Positions 1 through 8,535 of a stretch of 64,000 nt of DNA are shown in pieces. Location: assembly GCF_013391765.2 (NCBI RefSeq), contig NZ_JACBGI020000001.1:248001-312000 (forward strand), read 5' to 3'. Source of the DNA: Thiomicrorhabdus heinhorstiae (GTDB lineage Bacteria; Pseudomonadota; Gammaproteobacteria; Thiomicrospirales; Thiomicrospiraceae). The first letter of the stretch is position 1. Every line of letters begins with the position of its first letter. The notes under the pieces were generated by a model, which was not told the origin of the DNA, did no database searches, and saw only the letters and a program-made list of their open reading frames with translations. The translations under genes were made by a program, and so were the position numbers.

Positions 1-1373
1 TCCTGTTTAACGCGTTCAGGGTTGGCACTTTCCTTATCCATTTTATTGATCGCAACGACGATACCGACACCGGATGCCTTGGCGTGCTGAATCGCTTCCT
101 TGGTCTGCGGCATAACGCCGTCATCTGCGGCAACAACGATAACAACCACGTCAGTAACCTTGGCACCGCGAGCACGCATGGCGGTAAAGGCCGCGTGCCC
201 CGGAGTATCGATAAAGGTCAAACCACCCATATTGGTGTCGACATGGTAGGCACCGATGTGCTGAGTGATTCCCCCGGCTTCGCCGAATGCAACCTTGGCC
301 TTACGGATATAGTCAAGTAAGGATGTTTTACCGTGGTCAACGTGACCCATGATAGTAACAACCGGTGAACGTTTTACCGTCGCACCGTTGTACTCTTGCG
401 CAGTGACTTCGTCTTCGATGGTTGTTTCGGTAAATGCAACCGGCTTATGCCCCATCTCTTCAACAATCAACATGGCCGTATCTTGATCCAGAATCTGATT
501 GATCGTCGCCATCGTTCCCAGATTCATCATCATGTACTTGATGATTTCACCGGATTTAACCGACATGGCATCAGCCAGAGCAGATAAAGTAATACTTTCC
601 GGAACTTTGACTTCCTTGATCACAGGCGCAGTCGGTTTTTGGAAAACGTGATCATTCAAAGCTTTCTTAGCTAGGCCTTTCTTACGTCCTTTACCGCCGC
701 GGCGGCCGCTAGCATCGACATCATCATCCGCGATGACTTTACGACCCTTGACCGGTGGTTTTTTAGTTTTGGCACGAAGACCATCTTCACCGTCATTCTT
801 TTTACGGCTTTCATGATGCTTCTGATCTTTCTGCTTTTTAGCAGCCTTAGAGTGATCTTCTTTAGGAGGCATAGGAGCACCTGAAGACGATTCACCATCA
901 GTTTCGGCACCTTTAGCGCTAACCGGGTTCTCCTTCTTCTCAGCCTGAGCTTGCTGAGTCTGCTCAACCACCGCAGGAGTTTCCTGGGCTGCAACTACAG
1001 GTGTCGCCACCGCCTCTTCGTTAACCGTTTCCTCAATTTCAGGAATCGCTTCTTCCACTACCGTTTCAGGAGCTGTTTCAGCTTTTTTGACATAGGTGCG
1101 TTTTTTGCGCACTTCGACGTTAACGGTTCTTTTTCCGGAACCTGCCGATAAATTCAACGTTTGCTTACGGCGTAACGTGACTTTTTCAGGAGTCGCTTCG
1201 GTCTTTTCACCATGCAGGCTTTTCAAATAAGCCAACAAAGTGCGTTTTTCTTCGTCGCTAATAGCATCATTCGGTTTTTTGCCTTTAATGCCGGATTCTC
1301 CCAGCTGAGTTAGCAAACGGTCTACCGATAGGTTGAGTGTCTCTGCAAATTGTTTAATCGATACTTCTGTCAT
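1..1373 (-). CDS. infB: Translation initiation factor IF-2 (partial, C-terminal part outside window)
   Basis: IF-2 is the GTPase that brings initiator fMet-tRNA to the 30S subunit and promotes subunit joining. The reading frame starts at ATG 1373 ([20 protein letters not shown], the usual IF-2 N-terminal domain) and is open to base 1, so about 457 residues are visible and the gene is cut by the window edge. After the N-terminal domain comes a long charged linker rich in Lys, Glu and Ala. The G domain follows, with G1 [13 protein letters not shown] (about bases 310-350), G3 DTPGH and G4 NKMD near the window edge. It lies 19 bases after the nusA stop, the standard rimP-nusA-infB order, and is probably transcribed from the promoter near 3500. 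Confidence 0.96.
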   Translation of the reverse strand, partial: MTEVSIKQFAETLNLSVDRLLTQLGESGIKGKKPNDAISDEEKRTLLAYLKSLHGEKTEATPEKVTLRRKQTLNLSAGSGKRTVNVEVRKKRTYVKKAETAPETVVEEAIPEIEETVNEEAVATPVVAAQETPAVVEQTQQAQAEKKENPVSAKGAETDGESSSGAPMPPKEDHSKAAKKQKDQKHHESRKKNDGEDGLRAKTKKPPVKGRKVIADDDVDASGRRGGKGRKKGLAKKALNDHVFQKPTAPVIKEVKVPESITLSALADAMSVKSGEIIKYMMMNLGTMATINQILDQDTAMLIVEEMGHKPVAFTETTIEDEVTAQEYNGATVKRSPVVTIMGHVDHGKTSLLDYIRKAKVAFGEAGGITQHIGAYHVDTNMGGLTFIDTPGHAAFTAMRARGAKVTDVVVIVVAADDGVMPQTKEAIQHAKASGVGIVVAINKMDKESANPERVKQ

Positions 1374-1392
1374 TGAAACTCTCCCCTTTTAA

Positions 1393-2880
1393 TTATTCGA
1401 ACCATGGTGCACGCGCTTTCATGATCAATTCTGCTGCTGCATCTTCGTTCATTTCGACATACTCAAGCAGTTCATCAGTACCCAGTTCCGCCAGGTCTTC
1501 TTGAGTAATCACCCCTTTCGAGGCTAATTGTTTCGCCATTTCCGGAGTCATACCTTCCAGATTCAACAAATCTTCCGCCGGCTCAGCCAAAGCAGCCTTC
1601 TCTTCTTCGGCAATCGCCTGTGTTAACAGTGCATCTTTCGCACGTTGTTTCAACTCGGAAACAATATCCTCGTCAAATCCGTCAATTTCCAGCATTTCCG
1701 TAGCAGGAACATAGGCCACTTCTTCCAAAGAGGTAAAACCTTCTTCAACCAGAACAACCGCCATCTCTTCATCAACATCCAATGCATTGATAAAGACATC
1801 CATCTGATCCTTGGATTCGGTTTCATGCTTCTCGGCCATTTCCGACTGAGTCATGACATTCAGTTCCCAACCCGTCAACTCGGAAGCCAAACGGATGTTT
1901 TGACCATTTTTACCGATCGCCTGAGACAACTGTTCGTCTTCTACGGCCAAGTCCATGGTGTGTTTATCTTCATCAACCATGATCGAGGTGACTTCAGCAG
2001 GCGCCATCGCATTGATAACAAATTGTGCGTCGTTCGGATCCCACATAATAATATCGATACGTTCACCGTTTAACTCGTTGGTTACCGCTTGAACACGTCC
2101 ACCTCGCATCCCGACACAAGCACCGATCGGATCAAGACGAGGATCATTGGCACGAACTGCTATCTTGGCACGGAAACCGACATCACGTGCCGCGCTCATA
2201 ATATCGATCAGATCGTCACTGATTTCAGGTACTTCAATTTTGAACAACTCAATCAGCATCTCTTTACAGGCGCGGGACATAAATAACTGTGGTCCACGCG
2301 GACGGAAAGAAACTTCCTGCAAGTACGCACGCACTCGATCCCCCATACGGAAAGATTCACGACCGACTAACTGGTTTCGCGGAATCACTGCATCAACATT
2401 GTCACCCATATCCAGAATAACATCACCGCGATCAATACGTTTTACCTGTCCGGTCAGGATTTCGCCGACGCGTTTAGAGTAGGTTTCAACAACCTTCTTG
2501 CGTTCCGCTTCACGGACTTTTTGAATAATAACCTGTTTTGCCGTTTGCGCACCGATACGTCCGAAATCAATCGATTCGATCTGCTCTTCAATAAACTCAC
2601 CGACTTCGATATTCGGGTCGACATCGACTGCGTCCATTTCGCGGATATACCAACCAACGTTGTCTTCGATCAAAGTGGCATCTTCAATCACTTCCCAACG
2701 GCGGAAAGTCTCATAGTCACCTGTGTGGCGGTTAATCGAAACGCGAACATCAATTTCATCATCATAGCTCTTTCGGGTAGCCGTAGCTAAAGCAGCTTCA
2801 ATAGCATCAAAAATAATCTCTTTTTCAACACCTTTTTCATTCGCCATGATTTCAACAACGGCCAATACTTCCTTACTCAT
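1393..2880 (-). CDS. nusA: Transcription termination/antitermination factor NusA
   Basis: NusA binds RNA polymerase and modulates pausing, intrinsic and Rho termination, and rRNA antitermination. The protein is 495 residues from ATG 2880, matching E. coli in length. It opens with the conserved SKEVLAVVE segment and the TFRRWEV block of the polymerase-binding N-domain. The S1 domain follows at about residues 135-200, then two KH domains (about 230-350) and two acidic C-terminal repeats (about 360-495). A GTG directly upstream (2883) is an alternative start with slightly better spacing to AAGGCGAG, but alignment with the family favours the ATG. It sits between rimP (33 bases upstream) and infB. 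Confidence 0.97.
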   Translation of the reverse strand: MSKEVLAVVEIMANEKGVEKEIIFDAIEAALATATRKSYDDEIDVRVSINRHTGDYETFRRWEVIEDATLIEDNVGWYIREMDAVDVDPNIEVGEFIEEQIESIDFGRIGAQTAKQVIIQKVREAERKKVVETYSKRVGEILTGQVKRIDRGDVILDMGDNVDAVIPRNQLVGRESFRMGDRVRAYLQEVSFRPRGPQLFMSRACKEMLIELFKIEVPEISDDLIDIMSAARDVGFRAKIAVRANDPRLDPIGACVGMRGGRVQAVTNELNGERIDIIMWDPNDAQFVINAMAPAEVTSIMVDEDKHTMDLAVEDEQLSQAIGKNGQNIRLASELTGWELNVMTQSEMAEKHETESKDQMDVFINALDVDEEMAVVLVEEGFTSLEEVAYVPATEMLEIDGFDEDIVSELKQRAKDALLTQAIAEEEKAALAEPAEDLLNLEGMTPEMAKQLASKGVITQEDLAELGTDELLEYVEMNEDAAAELIMKARAPWFE

Positions 2881-2913
2881 CACTCACTCGCCTTAGTTTA
2901 TGGTTACACCGAA

Positions 2914-3369
2914 TTAAAATTCAGCCACTAGATTGGCTTTCTCAATTAAATCAAACGGAATTTCATACAACTCTCCGTCGACTTCAACACCGATTTTGCT
3001 CTCGTCTACCGAGACCATCGGTCCTTTGAAACGTTTTCGTCCCAAAACGGTTGTTGAAGTGCGCACTTGAACAGTCTGCCCTTGATAACGCTGATACTGT
3101 TCAGGACGGAAAAGCGTGCGATCCATGCCAGGAGAAGAAACTTCCAGATTGTAAGCGCCGGAAATTGGGTCTTCAACATCAAGAATTGCACTGACCTGAT
3201 GACTGATATCGGCACAATCATCAACGGTGATCCCACTGTCTTCACGATCAACATAAACGCGTAAAGTCGAATGGCGTCCGGCAGGCATATACTCAATCCC
3301 CCAAAACTCGAATCCCATAGATTCGATGGTCGGTCGCAAACTGTTTTCAAGCTTCTCTTCTAAGGTCAC
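2914..3369 (-). CDS. rimP: Ribosome maturation factor RimP
   Basis: RimP is needed for late maturation of the 30S ribosomal subunit. The protein shows the family hallmarks: VDDCADISHQVSAILDVEDP, then YNLEVSSPGMDR, and the C-terminal SH3-like part ending in KANLVAEF. No ATG is in a sensible place. GTG 3369 gives TLEEKLE, which aligns with the E. coli N-terminus; a TTG at 3381 would add four residues (MVVF). Neither has a strong Shine-Dalgarno sequence, so the start is uncertain by 12 bases. It is the first gene of the rimP-nusA-infB operon. Confidence 0.94.
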   Translation of the reverse strand: MTLEEKLENSLRPTIESMGFEFWGIEYMPAGRHSTLRVYVDREDSGITVDDCADISHQVSAILDVEDPISGAYNLEVSSPGMDRTLFRPEQYQRYQGQTVQVRTSTTVLGRKRFKGPMVSVDESKIGVEVDGELYEIPFDLIEKANLVAEF

Positions 3370-3405
3370 AAAAACTACCAATCCGTTTTCATAAATTCCA
3401 ATAAC

Positions 3406-3432
3406 AAAAAACCCCGTAAAAACGGGGTTTTT
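3406..3432 (-). terminator. Intrinsic terminator/attenuator in the rimP leader
   Basis: On the minus strand, CCCCGT-TTTT-ACGGGG is followed directly by TTTTTT, a textbook intrinsic terminator. It lies between the promoter at 3500-3528 and the rimP start, so transcripts from that promoter must pass it. The element also has a T-run on the plus strand. It may act as an attenuator or as the end of a short leader RNA; its regulatory use is inference. Confidence 0.75.
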
Positions 3433-3499
3433 AAAAATTTAAACCGTTCAATGAAATTTTCCAAGAACGTTTCAAGATGTTTTTAAAAAATCTGCGCGC

Positions 3500-3528
3500 A
3501 ATATACAGCTTTAGGTGATTTTTGTCAA
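3500..3528 (-). promoter_or_regulatory. Sigma70 promoter for rimP-nusA-infB
   Basis: On the minus strand there is a perfect -35 TTGACA (3528-3523), a 17-base spacer and -10 TATATT (3505-3500). The predicted start of transcription is near 3493, about 125 bases upstream of rimP. This is among the closest consensus matches seen in the window. Confidence 0.8.
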
Positions 3529-3628
3529 GTTTCGCCTTAAACATCTATTGAAATGCCGGATAGGCATGGAGGATCGGCAAATTTATATCGATTGATTTCT
3601 TAACCCAAATTATAAAAAATTTAAAAAG

Positions 3629-4303
3629 CTAGTGAGCGGACAAATCTCCATAGAGCAACGAGCGTAATTTTAAAAATGCCATCCCGGTCATTAAAGCATC
3701 GTTAAAAGCATCATGTTGGGAAAACATCGGTAACTCCAGTTTTTCCATCATATGATCAAAACGCAGATCATAATGGGCGTTGTGCATCGAATCCCGATGT
3801 TGCTGCTGTCGCCACTGATAGTAAAGCCCGGAGACTTCTATTCGCGGATTCGGCAGACCGCTCCCCAACCAAGGTTTTACAATTCGGTCGATCATCGCCA
3901 AATCAAATTCCAGATAGTAACCGACCAAAGTAGCCGAACCGATAAAATGTAGAAACGCCTCGATTGCCTGGCGCTCACTTAACACTTCGCCGACTTGCAG
4001 ATCGACATGCCGAATGTGATGAACTTTAATGCTCTCCTCGGAGATACTTATCTCCGGATAAACCATTACATTAAATTTTTGACTGCTTAAAATCCGATTA
4101 CCGCAAATCTTTACCGCACTTAACGTGATAATTCGATCCTGTTTCGGGTTCAAGCCGGTCGTTTCGCAATCCAGACTGACGAATTCTTTTCGTTCTAATC
4201 GACTCTTTGCATCTGCCAGAAAGACAAATTCAGGCTCACGCAATTTTTTCAAAAAGCGTTTATCTCGCCGTCGTTGTTGCAATGCACTCCACCAAGCCTG
4301 CAT
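3629..4303 (-). CDS. DnaQ-like DEDDh 3'-5' exonuclease
   Basis: A 224-residue protein with the full DEDDh exonuclease signature: D45 and E47 in the ExoI motif DCETTGL, D134 in ExoII, and H197-x4-D202 in ExoIII. A basic N-terminal stretch (residues 10-23) precedes the nuclease core. It is not the DnaQ proofreading subunit by context. It starts two bases after the stop of the DUF294 protein, so the two are surely co-translated. DUF294 proteins are often paired with such an exonuclease next to acetate transport genes; the substrate and role of the pair are not known to me. Confidence 0.88.
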   Translation of the reverse strand: MQAWWSALQQRRRDKRFLKKLREPEFVFLADAKSRLERKEFVSLDCETTGLNPKQDRIITLSAVKICGNRILSSQKFNVMVYPEISISEESIKVHHIRHVDLQVGEVLSERQAIEAFLHFIGSATLVGYYLEFDLAMIDRIVKPWLGSGLPNPRIEVSGLYYQWRQQQHRDSMHNAHYDLRFDHMMEKLELPMFSQHDAFNDALMTGMAFLKLRSLLYGDLSAH

Positions 4304-4305
4304 GC

Positions 4306-6165
4306 TTACAGCACCTCATGCAGTTTAAAGTGACGACTCAGGCGTTTTTTGAAACGCTCTACAACCCGGAAAGCCTCCTTCAAAAGATCCTGTTGCAAGT
4401 GACTCAAGACACTGATGTCTATCGACTCGCTATCCGCCTCCTCTATACCCTGTTGCTGTAACATCGACTCCAGACGCAAGCCCTGAAGAAAGTTCAACGA
4501 TTCGCCCAGTTCAATACCGAACTCGTGCTCGAAGACTTCAAGATCCATTAAGGCCTTAATTCGCCAATGCGTGTTAGTTTGCTGCACTCCGGCTTCTAAA
4601 GCATAGCAACGCACACCGTGAACAATCGGAAAGATGCCGCCTTTTTTCAAATTGACCCATTCACGACGCTGGTTCTTAATCGTAATCAAACCGCCTAGAA
4701 AACCGACCGGCGTCGGAAACTGCAACGCCTTAGCTGCAAAATGATGTAGCCAAATTGGCTGATTTCGCAAACTGGAAAACAGCTGTTTTTTCAGATTTTC
4801 CAACTGTGCCTGATTGCCGTAAACACACTCGGCATCACTAAAAATCGCCGACCACATAAAACTCTCTTCACACGGCTGATCAAACCATTCATGCAACTGC
4901 GCGCAGAACTCACTATAGGATTGTCGCCAACGCGGTTGATTGAGCATAATACCGCCGGGACAAGGAGGAAAACCCAATTTTAACAATGCCTGACTAAAGG
5001 TATCGCTAAAAGCATCGATCTTGATACGCTCTTCCTTATCCAAATCATCGGCAAATAAAAGCGCATTATCCTGATCGGTTCTCAATATTTGCTCGGAACG
5101 ACCTTCACTGCCCATTACCAATAAACAGACCTTGTCGCGCAAAGAACTATCCAGCAGCAGTTCAACCAGTTTCTGCATAATTTTGCGATGCAACTCATTG
5201 ACCATTTTGGCAATGTAGTGCGATTTAATGCCCCGATGATGCAGGTTATCAATCAGGCGGTCAATTTGATCGGAAACCTTCAGCAACTCATGCAAATTGT
5301 CGGCCTGATCGATTTTAATCAGAGCCAATCCGGATTGATCGGCAAACAGAATCATTAGATCCTGCTGAGTTAAAAAACCGATAAACCCCTGATCGTCTCG
5401 CACAACCAAACGATCTATTCCATGACGGGTAATTTTCAATAGCGCGTTAAACAGAAAATCGAATTGGTGAACACTGATCAATTCTCGACTGGCGTAGTCG
5501 CCAACCTTGTGAATGGAGAATTCATCATGGGATTTCGGCTCTGCCAGCGCTTTTAACAAATCACTGGAACTGAAGAGTCCAAAACGCTCGCTTTCTGGTA
5601 AATTTCCGGCAAATTCAACCAAACATGCATCTCCGGCATTCTTGCGAAGAATTTGTGCCGTTTCTGCCAAAGAAGCGGAAGCCTTGACCTTCAGCAGGGG
5701 GCGAATTGGCGCTAAGCAAACAGTGTCCATCATGACTTCTGTTGCCGAAGCCATCTGCTGGGTTTTATACAGACTGTCCAATCGCTCAGCAATTGAGGAA
5801 TGAAAAAAATCATAAAAGCCGCGATCTTTTTCCAATAATTCGGCAAACTGGCTCTTCGGCAAACTATAAAGAATCGCCTCTTCTTCGACCAGAAACTCAA
5901 CCTGTACCGATGCAGCGCTTTTGCCCAGCAGGAGCTGTTCGCCAAAGAAACTTCCACCTGCATAGCGTCCAAGGACGGTTTCTCCACGACGCTCCTTAAC
6001 CAGCCCCTTAATCACGATAAACAGGCTGTCAAATTCTTTAATCACCGAGTCGGAAGGAAAGTACACAACATCGAGTTGCTGTGCAGTTTGCGATAACAGC
6101 TTGATTGGCAGAGAAGAAAATGGCGAGATCTGTTGTAAAAACTGCAGCTGTTGTTCAGAAGCCAT
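4306..6165 (-). CDS. CRP-like / CBS / DUF294 nucleotidyltransferase-like signalling protein
   Basis: A 619-residue cytoplasmic protein. Residues about 1-130 form a cyclic-nucleotide-binding (CRP-like) fold. Residues about 150-290 hold two CBS motifs, which commonly bind adenosine nucleotides. Around 350 is a DUF294 nucleotidyltransferase-like core with GSEGRSEQ followed by TDQDNALLF, resembling GlnD/GlnE-type catalytic segments. The C-terminal DUF294_C helical region follows. It is followed two bases later by the exonuclease and preceded by actP, separated by a terminator. I infer a nucleotide-sensing regulator tied to acetate metabolism; its target and any enzymatic reaction are unknown. Confidence 0.87.
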   Translation of the reverse strand: MASEQQLQFLQQISPFSSLPIKLLSQTAQQLDVVYFPSDSVIKEFDSLFIVIKGLVKERRGETVLGRYAGGSFFGEQLLLGKSAASVQVEFLVEEEAILYSLPKSQFAELLEKDRGFYDFFHSSIAERLDSLYKTQQMASATEVMMDTVCLAPIRPLLKVKASASLAETAQILRKNAGDACLVEFAGNLPESERFGLFSSSDLLKALAEPKSHDEFSIHKVGDYASRELISVHQFDFLFNALLKITRHGIDRLVVRDDQGFIGFLTQQDLMILFADQSGLALIKIDQADNLHELLKVSDQIDRLIDNLHHRGIKSHYIAKMVNELHRKIMQKLVELLLDSSLRDKVCLLVMGSEGRSEQILRTDQDNALLFADDLDKEERIKIDAFSDTFSQALLKLGFPPCPGGIMLNQPRWRQSYSEFCAQLHEWFDQPCEESFMWSAIFSDAECVYGNQAQLENLKKQLFSSLRNQPIWLHHFAAKALQFPTPVGFLGGLITIKNQRREWVNLKKGGIFPIVHGVRCYALEAGVQQTNTHWRIKALMDLEVFEHEFGIELGESLNFLQGLRLESMLQQQGIEEADSESIDISVLSHLQQDLLKEAFRVVERFKKRLSRHFKLHEVL

Positions 6166-6206
6166 AATAATCCTCTATGCTGACCAGACAACGATCATTT
6201 GGAAAT

Positions 6207-6230
6207 AAAAAAGGAGGCAAAAGCCTCCCT
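6207..6230 (-). terminator. Intrinsic terminator after actP
   Basis: On the minus strand GGAGGC-TTTT-GCCTCC is followed by TTTTTT. It lies just downstream of the actP stop and separates the acetate transport genes from the DUF294/exonuclease pair. Confidence 0.85.
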
Positions 6231-6256
6231 TATCATAAACGATTAATGCCGATTAA

Positions 6257-7915
6257 TCAGTGGCTAGACGCCCCTTCAGCACCAATCCCGGTTTGCGAAC
6301 GAATAAATTGCGCTTCGAAACCGTCACGGTCTTCTTTACCGCGTGCCGATTTGTCGGTAATCGAGAAGAACCAGATACCAACAAATGCAATGATCACGGT
6401 AAATAGTGCCGGGAATTTATAAGGAACGATCGCCGCACCCATATCCAGGATCTGCGTCCAGACGACCGGACCAAGAACCACCATGACTACCGCGGAGATC
6501 AAACCTAACCAACCACCGATTACCGCACCACGCGTGGTCATACCTGACCAGAACATAGACATAATCAATACCGGGAAGTTAGCAGAAGCTGCAATAGTGA
6601 AAGCAAGTGCTACCACGAAGGCAATGTTCTGATCTTTAAATCCGATACCGAACAGGATTGCCAAACCTCCGATAGCCAGAGTTGCAATACGTGCCACTTT
6701 AGTTTCTTGAGCTTCAGTTGCGTTCTTATTGATCACGTTCGCATAGATATCATGTGACAGAGCAGAAGCCCCTGCCAGTGTCAGACCCGATACAACTGCA
6801 AGGATAGTCGCAAATGCAACCGCGGAGATGAAGCCAAGGAAGTAGTCACCGCCAACAACGTGCGACAGGTGAATCGCCGCCATGTTGTTACCACCGACCA
6901 GTTTATCGCCTGCGAAGTATTCCGAACCGACAACCATTGCTACAGCACCGAAACCGATAATGAAAGCAAGGATGTAGAAGTAACCGATAAAACCAGTCGC
7001 ATAGAAGACCGATTTACGTGCCTCTTTCGCATCAGGAACCGTAAAGAATCGCATCAGAATATGCGGAAGACCTGCCGTACCGAACATCAACGCAATACCA
7101 AGAGAGATCGCATTGATCGGATCAGAAACAAAACCACCCGAGAACAGGATGTTCATATCGCCACCGCGGTTATCAACCGCGGTTTTAAACAGAGTTTCGA
7201 AGCTGAAGCCCATTTGGTACATAACCATGATCGCGATGAAAGTCGCACCGGAAAGCAGTAGTACCGCTTTAATGATCTGAACCCAAGTAGTTGCCAACAT
7301 ACCGCCGAAAGTCACATAAGCGATAATCAGAGCACCAACCATCAGAACCGCGTAGTTGAAGTCCAGACCGAACAGCAATTCGATCAGTTTACCGGCACCG
7401 ACCATCTGCGCGATCAAATACAGGATTACAACCGCGATACCACCAAAAGCGGCTAGAACGCGGATAGGCGTTTGTTTGAAACGGTAAGCTGCAACGTCGG
7501 CAAACGTAAATTTACCCAGGTTACGCAAACGTTCGGACATCAAGAACAACATGATTGGCCAACCAACCAGGAAACCGATTGCGAAGATCAAACCATCATA
7601 CCCTTTCAAGTACACCATCCCGGTAATACCCAGGAAAGACGCCGCTGACATATAGTCACCCGCCAGAGCCAGACCGTTTTGGAAACCGGTGATTCCACCG
7701 CCCGCAGCATAGAAGTCTTTTGCAGACTTGGTGCGCTGAGCAGCCCAGTAGGTAATGAACAGGGTCAAACCGACAAAGATAACGAACATAACAATCGCAG
7801 GGAAGTTAACTTCTTCCGCTTTGGCGCCACCTTGAATATCGCCTGCTGCAAAGGCCGCAACCGGCAATAGAGCCAGCATTGAGAAAGAGGCTAGTAGTTT
7901 CATTAATTGAGACAT
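6257..7915 (-). CDS. actP: Cation/acetate symporter ActP (SSS family)
   Basis: A 552-residue inner-membrane sodium:solute symporter that imports acetate. It begins with a cleavable signal-like segment ([10 protein letters not shown], about residues 15-25), as ActP proteins do, then has about 13 hydrophobic segments. The conserved [20 protein letters not shown] segment near residue 70 and the [18 protein letters not shown] block near residue 280 are diagnostic. Its ATG overlaps the stop codon of the DUF485 gene by one base (TAATG), so the two are translationally coupled. Acs is encoded upstream on the same strand, giving uptake plus activation of acetate. Confidence 0.95.
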   Translation of the reverse strand: MSQLMKLLASFSMLALLPVAAFAAGDIQGGAKAEEVNFPAIVMFVIFVGLTLFITYWAAQRTKSAKDFYAAGGGITGFQNGLALAGDYMSAASFLGITGMVYLKGYDGLIFAIGFLVGWPIMLFLMSERLRNLGKFTFADVAAYRFKQTPIRVLAAFGGIAVVILYLIAQMVGAGKLIELLFGLDFNYAVLMVGALIIAYVTFGGMLATTWVQIIKAVLLLSGATFIAIMVMYQMGFSFETLFKTAVDNRGGDMNILFSGGFVSDPINAISLGIALMFGTAGLPHILMRFFTVPDAKEARKSVFYATGFIGYFYILAFIIGFGAVAMVVGSEYFAGDKLVGGNNMAAIHLSHVVGGDYFLGFISAVAFATILAVVSGLTLAGASALSHDIYANVINKNATEAQETKVARIATLAIGGLAILFGIGFKDQNIAFVVALAFTIAASANFPVLIMSMFWSGMTTRGAVIGGWLGLISAVVMVVLGPVVWTQILDMGAAIVPYKFPALFTVIIAFVGIWFFSITDKSARGKEDRDGFEAQFIRSQTGIGAEGASSH

Positions 7916-8220
7916 TACTCCACCTCTTTCTTGATTTTAGCTGTCAGCTCATCAAAATCACTGTTCGCTTTTCTGACGTAGTAACCTGTCAAAAGGAAGG
8001 CAAATATGATAATTGCCACACCGACCGGGAAACCGATTGAAACGTATTCACCGGAAATGATGGTAGTGAAAAACGCAGGGTCAAAGGCTAACAGCATAAT
8101 GTAGCCGTAATAAACCACAAGCATTGCGATAGAGAGTTTCCAGGCTAGACCTGAACGCTCTTTCACAAGCTTCTGATACTCAGGAAGATTCTTAATCTTC
8201 TCAATCTTAGCTTGATCCAA
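7915..8220 (-). CDS. DUF485 membrane protein, ActP partner (YjcH-like)
   Basis: A protein of about 101 residues with two transmembrane helices ([18 protein letters not shown] and [17 protein letters not shown]) and the DUF485 core. I chose the TTG at 8220 ([15 protein letters not shown]) because GAGGAG stands at the right distance just before it. A longer reading to 8283 adds a charged segment with no ribosome binding site and is unlikely. The stop overlaps the actP start. DUF485 proteins almost always accompany ActP-type symporters; the function is unproven. Confidence 0.88.
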   Translation of the reverse strand: MDQAKIEKIKNLPEYQKLVKERSGLAWKLSIAMLVVYYGYIMLLAFDPAFFTTIISGEYVSIGFPVGVAIIIFAFLLTGYYVRKANSDFDELTAKIKKEVE

Positions 8221-8399
8221 AATTATTCTCCTCGTTTGAGACTTTTCTATGATTATTATCTTAGCCCTCAAGGCAAAGCGCATGGAGCCAGCCTGAAGGC
8301 TCCCCCATTATCACGGCACTTTAAGGGCTAGGAAAATAAGACTTTTTTATCAATGTATATAAAACCCGCAGCCTAATTTTTACTTAAACACCGGGCATA

Positions 8400-8427
8400 C
8401 TCATTTAATAACAATGATTTAAATGAG
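8400..8427. repeat. Perfect inverted repeat, operator-like
   Basis: CTCATTTAA, ten bases, TTAAATGAG: a 9-base perfect inverted repeat upstream of the DUF485-actP operon. The geometry (19 bases centre to centre) suits a dimeric DNA-binding protein on adjacent helical turns. The regulator is unknown. Confidence 0.6.
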
Positions 8428-8465
8428 ACTTAACATCCAAATTATCGGAAATTTAAGACTCACAT

Positions 8466-8496
8466 AAAAAACCCCCGATCGAAAACGGTCGAGGGT
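8466..8496 (-). terminator. Intrinsic terminator after acs
   Basis: On the minus strand ACCCTCGACCG-TTTT-CGATCGGGGGT (one mismatch and one G-T pair) is followed by TTTTTT. It lies 40 bases past the acs stop. Confidence 0.8.
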
Positions 8497-8535
8497 ATCT
8501 TTAAATTCGGCCAGGGAACAGGCCGATTCAAACTT

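Larger units (their letters stand above)
8221..8535. other. Intergenic region between acs and the DUF485-actP operon
   Basis: About 315 bases without a gene. They hold the acs terminator (8466-8496), a 9-base perfect inverted repeat (8400-8427) and a pair of competing short hairpins near 8284-8303 (GGAGCC/GGCTCC against AGCC/GGCT) in the actP leader. No clear sigma54 site was found. Confidence 0.6.

Noticed and set aside
671..1151. Frames in both directions inside the infB linker region
   Set aside because: They are out-of-frame readings of the Lys/Ala/Glu-rich linker of infB.
3433..3628. Expected initiator tRNA (metY) before rimP as in E. coli
   Set aside because: No cloverleaf or TTCRANY-type segment; the region holds a promoter and leader instead.
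8255..8310. Possible sigma54 promoter (CTGGCTCCATGCGCTTTGC) before DUF485-actP
   Set aside because: Spacing between the GG and GC elements is 13 bases instead of 10, so it does not fit.
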